NCBI RefSeq assembly: GCF_024679095.1
Contig: NC_066513.1
Span: 4,390,026-4,454,025, forward strand
Source of the DNA: Eriocheir sinensis
Taxonomy: Eukaryota; Arthropoda; Malacostraca; Decapoda; Varunidae
Length of the DNA stretch: 64,000 nt
Reading direction: 5' to 3'
How positions within the stretch are numbered: position 1 is the first letter of the stretch; each line of letters starts with the position of its first letter. Shown in pieces: positions 10,571 to 22,198 of this stretch. The position numbers were made by a program, and so were the translations under genes. Under the pieces are notes generated by a model. It was not told the DNA's origin. It did not search any database and saw only the letters and a program-made list of their open reading frames with translations.

Positions 10571-10943
10571 AGGCGGTGGCCGAACTGGTAGCGTACTGGG
10601 CCCACATTCACCGCGTGATGGACGACGCGGGTTCGAATCTCCACGCTTCCGGATTTTTCAGTCACCGCCGAGCGGCTTAAAACTACCCACATGCTGTCCT
10701 GAAGACCACCCATCAACCCGGACTCTAGAGAAAGCCGTCCAAGCGAATCAAGAACGAGTTCCGGGGGGCAGCATGAGCCAATGCAAAATGGCGCCACTAT
10801 AAACACTCGCCTGCGCCAGAACGGGCTGGGCCGACCATCAGGCCCCACCTGGAAGAAGCCTTGGGCCGACCATCAGGCCCCACCGGGAAGATGCCTACCG
10901 GCGCAATAGGCAACAACGTAAAAAAAAATAAATAAATAAAAAA
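10571..10943 (+). mobile_element. tRNA-derived SINE, family S1, copy a
   Basis: The tRNA-like head has box A TGGCCGAACTGG (10577-10588) and box B GGTTCGAATC (10630-10639). The body contains two copies of a GGGCCGACCATCAGGCCCCAC segment separated by a short spacer. The 3' end is an A-rich tail (10919-10943). It interrupts the RT of element D1; the intact + strand fragment at 14056 reads straight through the site. A second copy lies inverted at 31296-31668. Confidence 0.88.
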
Positions 10944-12928
10944 GTCGCCTTAACGTAACGTAAATGAGGCACCCAGGTTAGGTGGATATCAAATAAAAGA
11001 CCGAGGTAACGAGTCGTCTCTACACAGGACAGTCGCCTATTACCAAGATATAAGTCAGGGTCCGGATGAACGCCTCGAAGACGACAGGAGACGGCCACGA
11101 AGACCAAACTCAAACAGGTTAAGTAAAATTCCATGACACCAAGCGGTGTCATAGGCCTTCTCCAGATCAAAAAAAAACGGTCACCTGGTGATGATTATTG
11201 GCAAACGCCTCGCAAACTGAGGACTCCAAGGATAAAAGAGCATCCGAAGTGGAGCGCACATTTCGGAAACCATATCGCACCGGGGTCAATAAATTCCGGC
11301 TCTCCAAGTACCACATAAGCCTGACATTCACCATCTTCTCCATCACTTTAAAAATGCAGGATGTTAAAGAAATAGGACGATAGTTAGTTGCTTGGAGATG
11401 ATCTTTCCCAGGCTTCAGAATGGGGAGAATTATAGCCACACTCCACAGAGATGGAAAATCAACGGTACGCCAAATGAAATTGTAAAGATCCAATAAAAAT
11501 GTAAAACCACAGTCAGACATATGGCGTAAGAAAGCATAAGGGATGTCGTCTGGACCTGGCGAGGAATCATGACACTGGGATAAAGCCGTCTTCAACTCGG
11601 AGAGAGAAAATGGGATATTATAAGATTCCCCTCCGGTGGAAGCGAAGTTAACGCCGAGTGATTCCAAATCCCGGCGATGACGAGCCCCTGGTGCAGTAGG
11701 ATCCTTCCTAGAGACACTGGCAAAGTGCTTGGCGAATAGGTCAGCAACAGTCTTAGGGTCCGCCACCGTTTCCCCTGCATGCGATAACACTGAAGGGGGA
11801 GGGGGGGGGGAACTTCCCAGAGATCTTACGAACTCTATTAAATACTTCTGTGAGTGTAGTTCTGGTAGTGATGGAAGAGAGATAAGCCTTCCAAGAAATT
11901 CGTTGAGCCTCCTTGAAAGTGCGTCGTGCTCGAGCACGCGCTCGCCGAAAAGCATCCAAACACTGGGGGTCCCCACGGTGACGACGAAGTCGAGAGAATG
12001 CAGCATGCTTCTCTTGCACAGCAGTAGTGCAAGCGGCGTTCCACCAGGGAACAGGACGTTTAGGGAACTGGCCAGACGTCCTGGGGACGGATTGAAGGGC
12101 TGCAGAATGTAGGGCATCAGTGAAATAGGATGCAGCCTCGTCAGAAGTTCCAAAGTCAGCCAACGGACGAAGAGAGGAGCTAAGTTCCGTAAATCGCTGC
12201 CAGTCTGCTTTATCTAGACGCCAGCGAGAAAGGCGTGACTGTGGTACAGAATCAATGCGTTCCAATAAAATTGGAAAGTGGTCACTGCCATACAAGTCCG
12301 GTAAGACCCGCCAACGAAAATCAGGAAGAGAATTAGAAGTGCAAAGTGAAAGATCTATAGAGGTAAAAGTACCAGTCTGGCTATGAAAATGTGTCACCTC
12401 CCCAGAGTTTAAAATTTATAATCCCTGATCCTCAATAAAAGAAGCAACTAAAAGTCCGCGTGGGTTGGTAGCACCATCATCCCACAACGGATGGCGACCG
12501 TTAAAATCCCCTAATAAAAGTAAAGGCGAGGAAAGTTCCTGCACCAGGTCGTCAAGATCGTGTCTGTCAACGGGAACACCAGGAGGGAGATAAAGGCTAC
12601 ATAATGTATAAAATTTGCCCAAATAAACCTTAACAGCAACAGACTGCAACGTTGAGTGAAGCTGTAATGAGACATAAGGGATATCACAGCGAACGAATAT
12701 GGCGGTGCCACCATGGTGGCCCTGTCCAGGATTGTGGGTACTGTAAATGGCACGATACCCAGGAGGACTAGAGTGAGTGTAGTCTCCGAGCATTGTCTCC
12801 TGTAAACAAAGGCAAGCAGGAGAAAACCGAGATATCAATGCTCGGAGTTTCTCCCACGAGGCTCGTAGGCCTCTACAATTCCACTGGAGGAGTAGGAAGA
12901 TGTCTATTTTCGAGTGCGCTCCAGGCAA
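10944..12928 (-). pseudogene. D1 endonuclease and RT, deleted
   Basis: The endonuclease starts at the ATG at 12928, with LLQWNCRGLRASWEKL, CLQETMLGD, LLGDFNGRHPLWDD and DHFPILL. The RT follows in other frames: FPKRPVPWWNAACTTAVQEK, LSQCHDSSPGPDDIPYAFLR, PILKPGKDHLQATNYRPISL and YGFRNVRST. From LLNLFEFGLRGRL the sequence jumps to CRLRGVHPDPDLYLGNRRLS, so about 340 bp including the catalytic Asp-Asp motif is missing (near 11085). Frameshifts at 12400 and 11760 also break the frame. A SINE ends the segment. Confidence 0.85.
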
Positions 12929-13545
12929 GCATCTGAAAGAGACTGCCTTTTACCCACCTGATTCGGTACGGTAATACGACGAGAAGAGGAGACTGGGACC
13001 CAAGAGAAGCCGGGTCGAGGGACCTCGAGCTTTCTCCCAACAAAGGAACCTGCGCCCCCTCCGGACGCCGCACTACTAGAGCCAGACCGCACACGACTCC
13101 CCGAAGCTACATGCTCGCGGGGAGGATTCCCAACACTATATCCAAGGGATTCCTCAGTTTCCATGTCCCGATCAGGAAAACCACTAGAAGCAACAGGAGC
13201 TGGAACAGAGGGGGTCTCAGCAGGCTCAATATGAGCCTCCGCATCTTCCTCCATAGGCCTATCCTGAGAGACCCCAGAATCATGTATACCTACAGTAATC
13301 TTAGTTGGCGGAACAGATTCAACTGAATCTGTTGAACCGCGATGTCGCTTCTTCATACCTCTGGCGGACTTCGGCGAAGCAATTTGAGGTGCATGTACAT
13401 CAACATGCATCACCTGGGACGAGGCCGGAGAAGCCCCATCAGAACCTGGAGGTGACTCGACAGAATCACAGGACAAAAGGGAAAATCTATTATGGGACGT
13501 AATAACAGTAGCTTCAAAGGGCCGGGAGGAAACCGTAGAGGACAC
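12904..13545 (-). CDS. D1 ORF1 (gag-like), C-terminal portion
   Basis: An open frame of 213 codons just upstream of the endonuclease, overlapping it by 25 bases in another frame, as in bicistronic I-group elements. It is Ser/Pro-rich, with KKRHRGSTDSVESV and an acidic middle. No zinc knuckle is visible. Position, not motif, is the reason for calling it ORF1; the 5' part is probably truncated at 13555. Confidence 0.55.
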   Translation of the reverse strand: MSSTVSSRPFEATVITSHNRFSLLSCDSVESPPGSDGASPASSQVMHVDVHAPQIASPKSARGMKKRHRGSTDSVESVPPTKITVGIHDSGVSQDRPMEEDAEAHIEPAETPSVPAPVASSGFPDRDMETEESLGYSVGNPPREHVASGSRVRSGSSSAASGGGAGSFVGRKLEVPRPGFSWVPVSSSRRITVPNQVGKRQSLSDACLERTRK

Positions 13546-13554
13546 CTGAGCTGA

Positions 13555-14340
13555 GTTTTACTTAACCTGTTTGAGTTTGGTCTTCGTGGCCGTCTCCCTG
13601 TTTTTATTCAGGAGTTTTTATCTCATCGTCTTTTACGGGTTAGAGTGGGGAGTACTCTTTCCGAGGTTTGTCCACTTGAGAATGGTGTACCACAGGGAAG
13701 TATTCTCAGTGTTACGCTATTTGCTGTGGCTATTAATGGAGTCGTTGGTGTCCTGCCTGATGGAGTTCATAGCTCCTTATATGTAGACTATTTATCCCTT
13801 TCGTTTTCTGCAGCAAGGATGTCGTTGATTGAACGAAAACTGCAATTGACTATTGATAGAGTCGCCAATTGGGCAAATACGCGCGGCTTTCGATTTTCGT
13901 CCTCAAAGGCAGCAGCTATGCATTTCTGTCGTCTTCGAGGCGTTCATCCGGACCCTGACTTATATCTTGGTAATAGGCGACTGTCCTGTGTAGAGACGAC
14001 TTGTTACCTCGGTCTTTTATTTGATAGCCGACTAACCTGGGTGCCTCATTTACGTTACGTTAAGGCGGCTTGTCAGAAAGCCCTGTCCCTCCTTCGTGCT
14101 TTAGCTCATGCCTCTTGGGGTGCAGACAGGGACACGCTACTCCTGCTCCACAGAACACTCATCCTTTCCAAGTTGGAATATGGCTGCGAGGTATACTCCT
14201 CCGCCAAGGAGGCTCACCTACGCGTGTTGGACTCAGTACATCACGCCGGGGTCCGCTTGGCTACTGGTGCATTCCGGTCTTCACCGATACCTAGCCTCCT
14301 CGTGGATGCTGGCGTCCTAGGACGCCTCTGCATTTGAGAC
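13555..14340 (+). pseudogene. I-clade RT fragment D2 (same family as D1)
   Basis: The + strand fragment covers the RT from LLNLFEFGLRGRL to LVDAGVLGRLCI. It includes NGVPQGSILSVTLFAVAING and the motif C region SLYVDYLSLSF, where the usual ADD is VDY, so the active site is lost. It contains the stretch deleted in D1, and D1 contains the parts missing here, so they are separate copies. It meets the 5' end of D1 head to head at about 13555. Confidence 0.85.
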
Positions 14341-14528
14341 GCCAGTCCTCTCTATTCCGTTGCTGGTTAATGAACAACTGTTTAAAATAGTGAGCATAAT
14401 TAAAACATGTTATAAACATTTTTTTAACATCTTCACGATTCAACTCATCGTAATACCATTTTCTTTTTTGATTTGTCGACTTTTTACATTACATCTTGAT
14501 TCTACAGTCACTGCTGAGTCTGATGGTG

Positions 14529-16710
14529 TCAACCAAAACTTGCTTGCTCGTATATGAGGTGAGCTATGGCATATAATAAAGAAACATGTCTCACTCGAGC
14601 ATGCAAGATGTGGTCCGACATGAGTGTTAGCGGAAGAGCGGAGCAGCCAATCAGCTGCAAGCTTACCAACCTACCTAGGCGCCAGGAATCTAGCTTAAGT
14701 GAACAGACTATAGTAGCACGAACATGGTTAAAAGGTGGGGGAAGTTTACTATGAAGGGGATGGTCATTGATACTAACAGTTTTAAATAGAAATGTCAAAA
14801 ATCCTACCAACCGGCGATGCTCTAATGTAATGTTAAGATTGGGTAGTAGGAATCTAATATTACTGAAGGCCCTCTCCAAAAGATGAAGATGATAATTAGC
14901 AGCTGAAAGCCACACAGGGGAGCAATATTCAAAGGAAGGGAGGATGAATGAGTAAAAACTCCGTAAAATAACTGAATCATCCTGGTATATTTTTTTGCAT
15001 TAATGAAGCAACCCTGTTTTTTGGGAAATTGATGCCACCAACTGCCGTATGTGGTTTTCAAAAGCTAATTTAGAATCAAAGGTCACACCAAGCAATTTTA
15101 AGGAAGTGCAATCTCCAATAGGTGGACCATTAATAATAATTGGAGGCTGAACAGGCTAGTGGGTCCTAGATCTACTAATAATTAGACTCTGGGTTTTAGA
15201 CGGGTTTAATTTCATCCCCCATTGATTGCACCAGGAGATGATTTTATTAATGTCCTCTTGAAGAGCCTCGGCAACAATTCTTCTATATTGGGGGGAAGAT
15301 ATAGATACATAGAGTCTGGTATCATCGGCATAAGCAATCATTTTTGATGAAATACCATTCTACATGTTACTAGTAAAAAATATAAAAAGCAGGGGACCCA
15401 ATACACTGCCTTGGGGAACGCCTGCCCTAACAGGGCTAAAAGAGCTAAATGCACCATCACTTGCAACTCTTTGACTACGACCAGTCAAAAAGTCGGTTAA
15501 AATGCTTGAAAACGAACTGCCTACACCCACGGATTGTAATTTAAATATAAGTGCTTTATGATTAACAGTATCAAAGGCAGAACTGAAGTCTAAGGAAATC
15601 ACTCTTGACTCTTGTCCATCATCTAAATAGCATTGAATTTCATGAGTCATAGTCAAAAGAGCGTCACATGTGCCAAGTCCCTTACGAAAGCCAAACTGAT
15701 ATATAGGAAGTATCTTATTACTCTCAAAAAATCTCATAAGACGTTTGGCCAGCAAACGCTCAAAAAGTTTTGACAAAACAGGAGTAATAGAAATCGGACG
15801 GTACTCCATAGGTAGAACTAAGGGAGTTATACCCTTAGGAATTGGAGGGACATTGGCAGTACGCCAGCAAACTGGGAAGCAACCCAGGCGAATAAGTCTT
15901 CTAAAAATGACAGCAAGTTTAGGGGCCAATAAGTGACTGGTGATTTTTAAGAAAAGAGGGAAGAACCCACATGGATCAGAACCACCATAAGGATCTAATT
16001 CATCAAGGAGTCCCTGGACTTCAGAGGACCTAAATGCAAAAAAATTAAGTCTGGGAGATGGAAAACAGATATCTGTTAAGTTAATCACAATATCACTATG
16101 CTTAGCATCAAAAACAGAAGCAAGAAGACTGGCTTTAGCAGAAGGATCATAAGTGACTAAGCCATCAGATTTACATAAAGGCGGAATTGAGGAGTCAACC
16201 CCAAAAAGTTAGGATTTCAAAGCAGCCCACCAGGAATGAGGCTGAGTTGTGCCAGTAAGTACATCTTTAAGATGCTTGTTGTAATCATCCTCAGCACTTC
16301 CATACACTCTCTGAGCATTAGCACGTTCTCGGACATAGTTATCCCAGCAAAATCGAGTCCTATACCTAGACCACATATTATAAGCAGATTGCTTGTCCCG
16401 AAGGGCTCTTCTGCATTCATCATTAAACTACGCTTTGTCTCTAAGTCTTGTTTTCAGAATTTTATGATGTACTCTCCCCTGAAAGATGTCAGTCAGATCA
16501 TGATTGAGTGAGTCAACTGGTGAAGGGGCTTTAAATATATTATTCCATCTGATGGCTATCATGTCATCATAAACACTGTTCCAATTAATTCTAGATTTCA
16601 AAAAATAAAAACTTTACGAATGATAAAAGTATTAGATACAGGAAAACTACATTGCAAACTAATAGATAAGCTAGAATGATCAGAAGTACCTTGTATTTGT
16701 CTTTGTACTC
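14529..16710 (-). pseudogene. Non-LTR element E, 5'-truncated (end of EN, RT)
   Basis: Minus strand. A GTSDHSS motif at about 16685 marks the end of an APE-type endonuclease. A linker follows (YRTRFCWDNYVRERANAQRVY region, 16280-16420) with frameshifts. The RT has PIPKGITPLVLPMEYRPISI, FGFRKGLGTCDALL, ISLDFSSAFDTVNHKALIFK, AGVPQGSVLGPLLF and IAYADDTRLYVS. A 19-bp gap with a frame change lies between 15360 and 15341. The C-terminal part (14529-14915) ends with HLIYEQASFG. Jockey/CR1-like; clade not assigned. Sequence between 14340 and 14529 is AT-rich, possibly its 3' UTR. Confidence 0.82.
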
Positions 16711-16797
16711 GGCCACCAAACTGTTGCTCTGTATTCCAACCTTGGGCGTATTATGGTTACAATCAGTTTCTTCCTCATCTCCTCATGCATGTATGTC

Positions 16798-17538
16798 TTA
16801 CCTACAATTCTGTTTATGTTTCTCTGGCGACAAATTACCCGTTACAGTAACTCCCAGGTCCCTTTTCATTGGTGTTTTCTTAATGCTCTTATTTCCTAAT
16901 GTATAATTACCTATAATTCTCTGTTTGCCTTTTTCAAATTCCATCACACTGCACTTACTGATGTTAAATTCCATATCCCATCCACGACTCCACTCCCACA
17001 TCCTTTCCAGGTCCTGTTGCAGTGCCTGACAGTCCTCTTCACTTCCAGTCCTCCTCAGCAACTTGGCACCATCAGCAAACAAACTCACACAGCTGTTCAC
17101 TCACTCCGCCATCTCATTGATGTAGATTGCAAACATGACCGGAGCCAGCGCCGACCCCTGTGGGACTCCACTGATCACTTTCCCCCTCGGGGACCTCACA
17201 CCCCTGATCACCGTCCTCATTTCCCTATTCTCCAAAAAGTCCTTCATCCACCTCAAGAGTCCTCCTCTCAGTCCCTCAATGCACTCCATCTTCCACAGCA
17301 GTTTCTGATGTTGCACCTTATTGAATGCTTTCTGTAGGTCTAAATAAAGTCCCTCAGCCCAACCTTCCCTTTCCTGCACTATGGCAGTCACTCTTGAGTA
17401 AAAGCCCCTCAAGTTCATTGTACAAGATCTTCCTCCTCTAAAGCCACACTGTTTGTCCGTCAGTCTGTTATGTCTCTCCAGGTGGTCCATCCATCTATCT
17501 TTGATCAACCTGTCACATATCTTTGCCTCCACACTTGT

Positions 17539-17613
<75 letters not shown>

Positions 17614-17616
17614 CAC
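16798..17616 (-). pseudogene. CR1/L2-like non-LTR fragment G1 (RT)
   Basis: Minus-strand RT with KQCGFRGGRSCTMNL, LYLDLQKAFNKVQHQKLL, SGVPQGSALAPVMFAIYINE and, after one in-frame TGA (17101-17103), SLFADGAKLLRR. The Asp-Asp of motif C is Asp-Gly, so the catalytic pair is broken. It continues to KRDLGVTVTGNLSPEKH and is then truncated. Its 5' end abuts an (AC)n array on the element strand. It is probably the same family as G2 at 50208-50643. Confidence 0.82.
17538..17612. repeat. (GT)n microsatellite at the 5' end of G1
   Basis: An uninterrupted GT array of about 75 bp; it reads (AC)n on the strand of G1 and forms its immediate 5' boundary. Confidence 0.95.
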
Positions 17617-17984
17617 TTTGGTAATGATTTAGACACAGTGCAGCCCATAAAACATGTTAATAATATGCATCTATGGTTTTAAAGAAAAGTTTATGGCATA
17701 CGCTATAGCTGCGCGTGGCTTCAGCGCTCATCTCTGTCACATTGTCCTTTGAGCCTGTGGGGGCTGGGTTGGTATTCTCAGACATTTCATCCCCTCACAT
17801 CAACTATTTCCAAAGGCCGAAAAGGAAATTAGTCAGGTTCTAATGAGTGTTTTATTAGGTTCATGATATAGAAGGGTCAAACTACCACCAGAGTCATAAA
17901 ACTACCCTTGGAAATGCTCAAGACTCCTATGAAAGCCTTACCAAATAAATTATGTGTGTGCTTGGGCAGAGAAACATTTAAGAA

Positions 17985-18209
17985 TGTGGCCCCAGGAACC
18001 CATCACCCAGGGACACAGGGCCAGTGTGACATCCGGGTTACTACATTGTACCTGCCCCAGGTGTCCCCAGGTACACATTTATCCACTAGCCCCGAAGGGG
18101 GAACCAACAGCTGGCTGGAATGCACACCGACTGCCCGGGCCGGTATTCAAACCCTGCCCCTCAAGTTTGTAGTCAGGCACGTCAACCACTGCACCGTGGA
18201 GGCACTTAG
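17985..18209 (-). mobile_element. tRNA-derived SINE, family S2
   Basis: On the minus strand the head reads GGTGCAGTGGTTGACGTGCC, with box B GGTTTGAATACC at 18142-18153, followed by CGGCCCGGGCAGTCGG. The body runs to about 17985 through a block rich in CCTGGGGACACCTGGGGCAG. It differs in sequence from S1 and S3. Too divergent and too long to be a tRNA gene. Confidence 0.75.
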
Positions 18210-18490
18210 GTTTTGAGGTCACTTGGTACTTGAGTCCAGGAAGGCTTCTGTTGTGATGGAACCTCAAGTTGGTTTTGCAATCCTTTCACCCCACCGTCAC
18301 TTAGGGTATGAGGCCACTTGATAATGAGTTCAGGAAAGCTTCTGTTGAGATGGAACCTCAAGTTGGTTATGCAATTTTTTTTCACCCCACCGTCACTTAG
18401 GGTTTGAGGCCACTTGATACATGAGCCCAGGAAGGCTTCTGCTGTGATGGAACCTCAAGTTGGTTACGCAATCCTTTCACTACACCATCA
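18203..18490. repeat. ~95-bp tandem repeat, 3 copies
   Basis: Units start at 18203, 18298 and 18394 with CACTTAGG and contain GATGGAACCTCAAGTTGGTT. Copies are diverged. The array starts at the 5' end of the S2 SINE. Confidence 0.85.
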
Positions 18491-18639
18491 CTTCTCCATG
18501 AACATAACCCATTCGGAGAGCGCAAGAGACTTCTATGTGTGTTATTGTACGCATGAATATATTTGTATGTCATGTTATGAATGTTTTGTGTGCACTCCAT
18601 CACTCTTGTTCTGCTGCTTTTCCTGAGTCTAACCTTTTA

Positions 18640-19261
18640 GTTGATCCCTGCAGCTGCCTCCTGCACTGAAAATATAGGTGTGTGTGTTGCGGTGGGGGGG
18701 TGGGGGGGGGGATAGGGGGAGGTAATGCTTATGTTCTTTCCTCCTCTTTCTTCTCCTTTCTCTTCTCTTTCCTCTTGCCTCCTGCTCCCCTCCTCCCTGG
18801 TCGTGTTGTGTTATGCGGTGCCACATTCTTGCTCTTCCTGGGTTGTATAAACTGTTTAGGAGAGAAAGGCAAGGAGCGATATTTGACTTCCTGTCTCTTT
18901 GGGAATAATATTCATAATTTGTCTTTTTTTATTATAATTCACACTTTTATCTCCTTCTCTTTCTCTCTCTTCTCTTTCCTCTTCTTCTCACTCTTCCTCA
19001 TTTCCTTCCGTTCCTTTCCTGGTCTCCTAAGACTTAGACTGATAAAGTTTGTATTCTCAGATGTGTGCCAACTGATAAAGAAGAGAAAGAAGAAGAAGGC
19101 TGATGGTAATGGTGCGTGATTGGCACACACTTCTTGAAACACAGTTTGTCCGGCCCTGTGCGTGCTCGGTTCGAGGAAAGGCACCTTTGGCACTCCTGTC
19201 GTCAACTCGGGCCTTTCGACAAGGTGTGTTTTGAGTGTAAGGCCCCAGGCTTGCCGGTGTA
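18640..19261. other. No gene; G-run and pyrimidine-rich tracts
   Basis: Contains a G-rich run (18691-18722), a C/T-rich tract (18737-18800) and a T-rich stretch to 19030. Open frames here are low-complexity and not credible. Confidence 0.6.
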
Positions 19262-19271
19262 ATGGTAGTAA

Positions 19272-19342
<71 letters not shown>

Positions 19343-19371
19343 ATAGTAGAAGTAATAGTAGTAGTAGTCCA
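19262..19371. repeat. (GTA)n microsatellite
   Basis: A nearly pure trinucleotide array with a few GTAATAGTAG interruptions. It produces long single-residue frames on both strands that are not genes. Confidence 0.95.
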
Positions 19372-20480
19372 TGAGCCAGACCAAATCTTAGTACCAAATG
19401 GACGGATTATAAGGACCACTTTCATAGTTGTCTGGTACGTTCCTTAACCAAAGGCCCTACCAACCATGTAAAAGGCATTACCATCGGCTCGATCCGCTTT
19501 TAGTCTTTGTTTTCGTGGTATCCGCGACCACAAGCCTGGGACGACCTTGACAAGCCGAAGGCGCCTGATGCGGCAGTGTTGGTGTGCCGGAGCGGCGGGA
19601 CATGCAAACGTTGCACCAGCCGAGCGGAGGATTATGAAAGATAAATGTGAAAAATAAACGTACAGAGAGTAAAGGTGAAGATTAAATATAAAGAATAACT
19701 GTGAAGAATAAATATGATGACAAAATGTGGAGTGTCTCTCTTCAATACACCGCTCATAGCTGCTGACAGCCTAATATTTCCTAGGCATAATAGGTGAAAT
19801 AATGGTGACAATTATAAAAGTTCTGTTATTTAGCAAATGTCAGCAAGACACTCTTCACCTTTATTCATTACATTTGTTCCTTATTCACACTTATTTAGCA
19901 GACGTCACATTTATTATTTTCATCATAACAGGGCTGATTTCGTTATATGTATATGCCCTATGCATACATATTAGGCTATCGAGAATAATACGAAAGTTTG
20001 GTAAAGAAGGCACAACGGGTGAATAATGGTGACAAGAACTGAAGTCCTCCCTTCTTCTTTGTTGTGTACTTTTGCAAAAATAAACGACCAATCAATCAAA
20101 CTGAAATTCTCAGCAGGACGTTTACTGGTCAGTAGGTGAAGTGAGTTCATGTCATTCAAATTCTTTTTTTTCTCATATTACCATTGAAGCCGTGCAACGT
20201 GTTGCTGTATTGTTTAATATTTTTCTACATTTATTTAAATAAATAAAATAACCACTTGAGAGCATGAATTTATGTTATTTACTAATTAATGTCATTGGTC
20301 AGCTCCATTGAGGAGCCCCCGCGGCTACCAGAGCTGCGTTGTCCGAGGTCCCAATCTTTTGTGCTGAGTGACACGTACGTACAGCGCTGCGAAGGACGAC
20401 TGTAAAAGCGGATATCTTTTTGGTGGTGGCGATCACAAATCATGGATAACGATCAACACACACGAAAGTGACTGTGAAAT
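19372..20480. other. No gene seen
   Basis: About 1.1 kb without a credible coding frame or recognised element. AT-rich between 19620 and 20290; a more GC-rich patch lies at 20300-20400. Confidence 0.6.
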
Positions 20481-21480
20481 CGGCCCTAGGCCTCAAACAG
20501 TTACGTACATGCTTCAGTAAGTGTGCAAAGTCAGTGTTCAGCCATAAACACACACTTGTAGGCCTCAAACACACTTGCATGCATTAAAAGTGTATTAAGT
20601 CAGTTTTCAGCCATAAACACACACTTCTAAATCTCAAACACATACTAATAGGCTTCAGTAAGTTTACTTAAGTCAGTTTTCAGGTTTCAACACATACTTC
20701 CAGGCCTCAAACACATACTACGAGACTTTAATAAGTTTGGTTAATCAATGCTAGACACTTCTAGGCCTCACAAACATGCCTAATAAGCTTTAATAAGTGT
20801 TCTAAGTCCGTATGTAGGCTTTGACACACTTCTAGGCCTCAAGCCACACAGGCTTCAGTAAATTTGCTAAGTCACGTTTAAGCCTTGAAAACACACTTCC
20901 ATGTCTCAAAAATATAATTAACAGGCTTCAATAAGTGTGCTAAGTTTGTTTTCAGCCTTAGATTCACACCTTCAGGCCTCTAAAACATAATACAGTAACA
21001 GGCTTCAGTAAATTTGCTAAGTCAGTGTTCAGCCATAAAAAGACACACGTAAACCTCAAACAGATATTTAAAGGTTTCAGTTTGTTTTCTAAGTTATTTT
21101 AAGCCTTGAACATACACTTGCTGGCCTCAAAAACATAATAATTGGCTTTACTAAGTGTGCAGTCAGTTTACAGCCATAAGTAGACAGTTCTAGGCCTCAA
21201 ACATACACTTACAGGCTTCATTTAAGTATACTAAGTCACTTTTAAGCCTTAAACACACACTTGGAGACCTCGGAAATATACTTTGATAAGTTTGCTAAGT
21301 CAGTTTCCAGTCACCACCACACACTTACAGGCCTCAAAAACATATTGATAGATCTCAATAAGTTTTCGAAGTCAGTTTTCAGGCTTAAATAGACACTTGT
21401 AAACATTAAAAAGACATACTTACAGGTTCAACAAGTTCACGCTCACATTTAAGCCTTAAACACACACTTCTAGGCCTCAA
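20480..21480. repeat. Degenerate ~70-bp tandem repeat, about 14 copies
   Basis: The unit carries AGGCCTCAAACAC, then a CAGGCTTCARTAAGT segment, then CTAAGTCAGTTTTCAGCC. The AGGCCTCAA landmark recurs about every 70 bp from 20488 to 21473. Copies are strongly diverged, so the array is old. It abuts the truncated 3' side of element F. Confidence 0.85.
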
Positions 21481-22196
21481 GACCAAGACTCAACAGATGA
21501 GACAAGCCTTGGCACTCGGGCAGCAGGGACAGTAAGCCTCTTCCTAGGTGTAATAGGCACAAAAGAGAGAGAGTAGTTTGCAGAGCAAAGTGGTCGCTGA
21601 GTAAAGTAGACAACAAGCAAGTCTCAATAGAGCACGGGGACATGTTGGACAGGGCTACATAGTCTAACCTGACACCTTGAGTATGTGTAGAGACACTGTC
21701 ACCTGTGAGCGTTACATTATCTGTGGCGTCAAGAAAAGCTTTCCAACGAACCCCGTTTACATTGGTGGTCAAGTGACTGCCCAGGTCCTTATGGCGAGCA
21801 TTGAGATCCCCCATTAGCAATGATATTTTTTCCAAGAAGCAACCTGGGAGGTTGTCACCACGAAAGGCACAAGCATGGACATACAAATTTATACAAAACA
21901 GGGGACCATTAGGAACATGCAGACACACAATAAGAAACTCCATACCCCATTAACCCCCATCTCATGAAAGTAACAGGAAGTCCGTGTTTGACATAAGTTG
22001 TTAACCCTCTACTGCTACCATCTCCAGGTCCTAGAGAGTGAGTCACATAACCTCTCAACTGTGGCACCTTGGGCCCGACCTCCTGTAGGGCAATGATGTC
22101 GGGCTTCTGCGTTATAGTATATGAGTGGAGATCAGTGAACCGGGCACGCAGCCCGTTAATGTTCCAGGTCAGGAAGCGATAGGTTGTGCAGGCCAT
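21480..22196 (-). pseudogene. Element F endonuclease (ORF2 start), RT missing
   Basis: Starts at the ATG at 22196. The APE-type endonuclease motifs are complete: TWNINGLRARF, IALQEVGP, LLMGDLNARHKDLGS, VRLDYVALS and LLSDHFALQTT. A stop/frameshift near 21943-21910 splits it into two frames. The RT is absent: at about 21480 the sequence passes into the 70-bp tandem array. It is thus the 5' half of an element, the opposite of the usual 5' truncation. Confidence 0.82.
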
Positions 22197-22198
22197 TA
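22194..22198 (-). promoter_or_regulatory. TAATG overlap of ORF1 stop and ORF2 start
   Basis: TAA of ORF1 (22198-22196) and ATG of ORF2 (22196-22194) share one A. The same UAAUG arrangement is the known stop-restart coupling signal of the silkworm non-LTR element SART1, so translational coupling is a reasonable inference here. Confidence 0.7.

Larger units (their letters stand above)
9311..13555 (-). mobile_element. I-clade non-LTR retrotransposon D1
   Basis: Minus-strand order is ORF1 C-terminal part, endonuclease, RT, RNase H, then a 3' UTR with two copies of GCGGCGCC and a tail of TCAA repeats (9311-9330). The ORF1-EN-RT-RNaseH order and the opening LLQWNCRG fit the I clade. It is inserted in, or abuts, the Gypsy element. 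A SINE sits in its RT, and the catalytic RT loop is deleted (near 11085). The 5' end at about 13555 meets a + strand fragment of the same family. Confidence 0.85.

Noticed and set aside
10571..10660. tRNA gene on the + strand
   Set aside because: Box A and box B are present, but the arms do not pair as a full cloverleaf by eye and the sequence continues into a conserved SINE body with an A tail.
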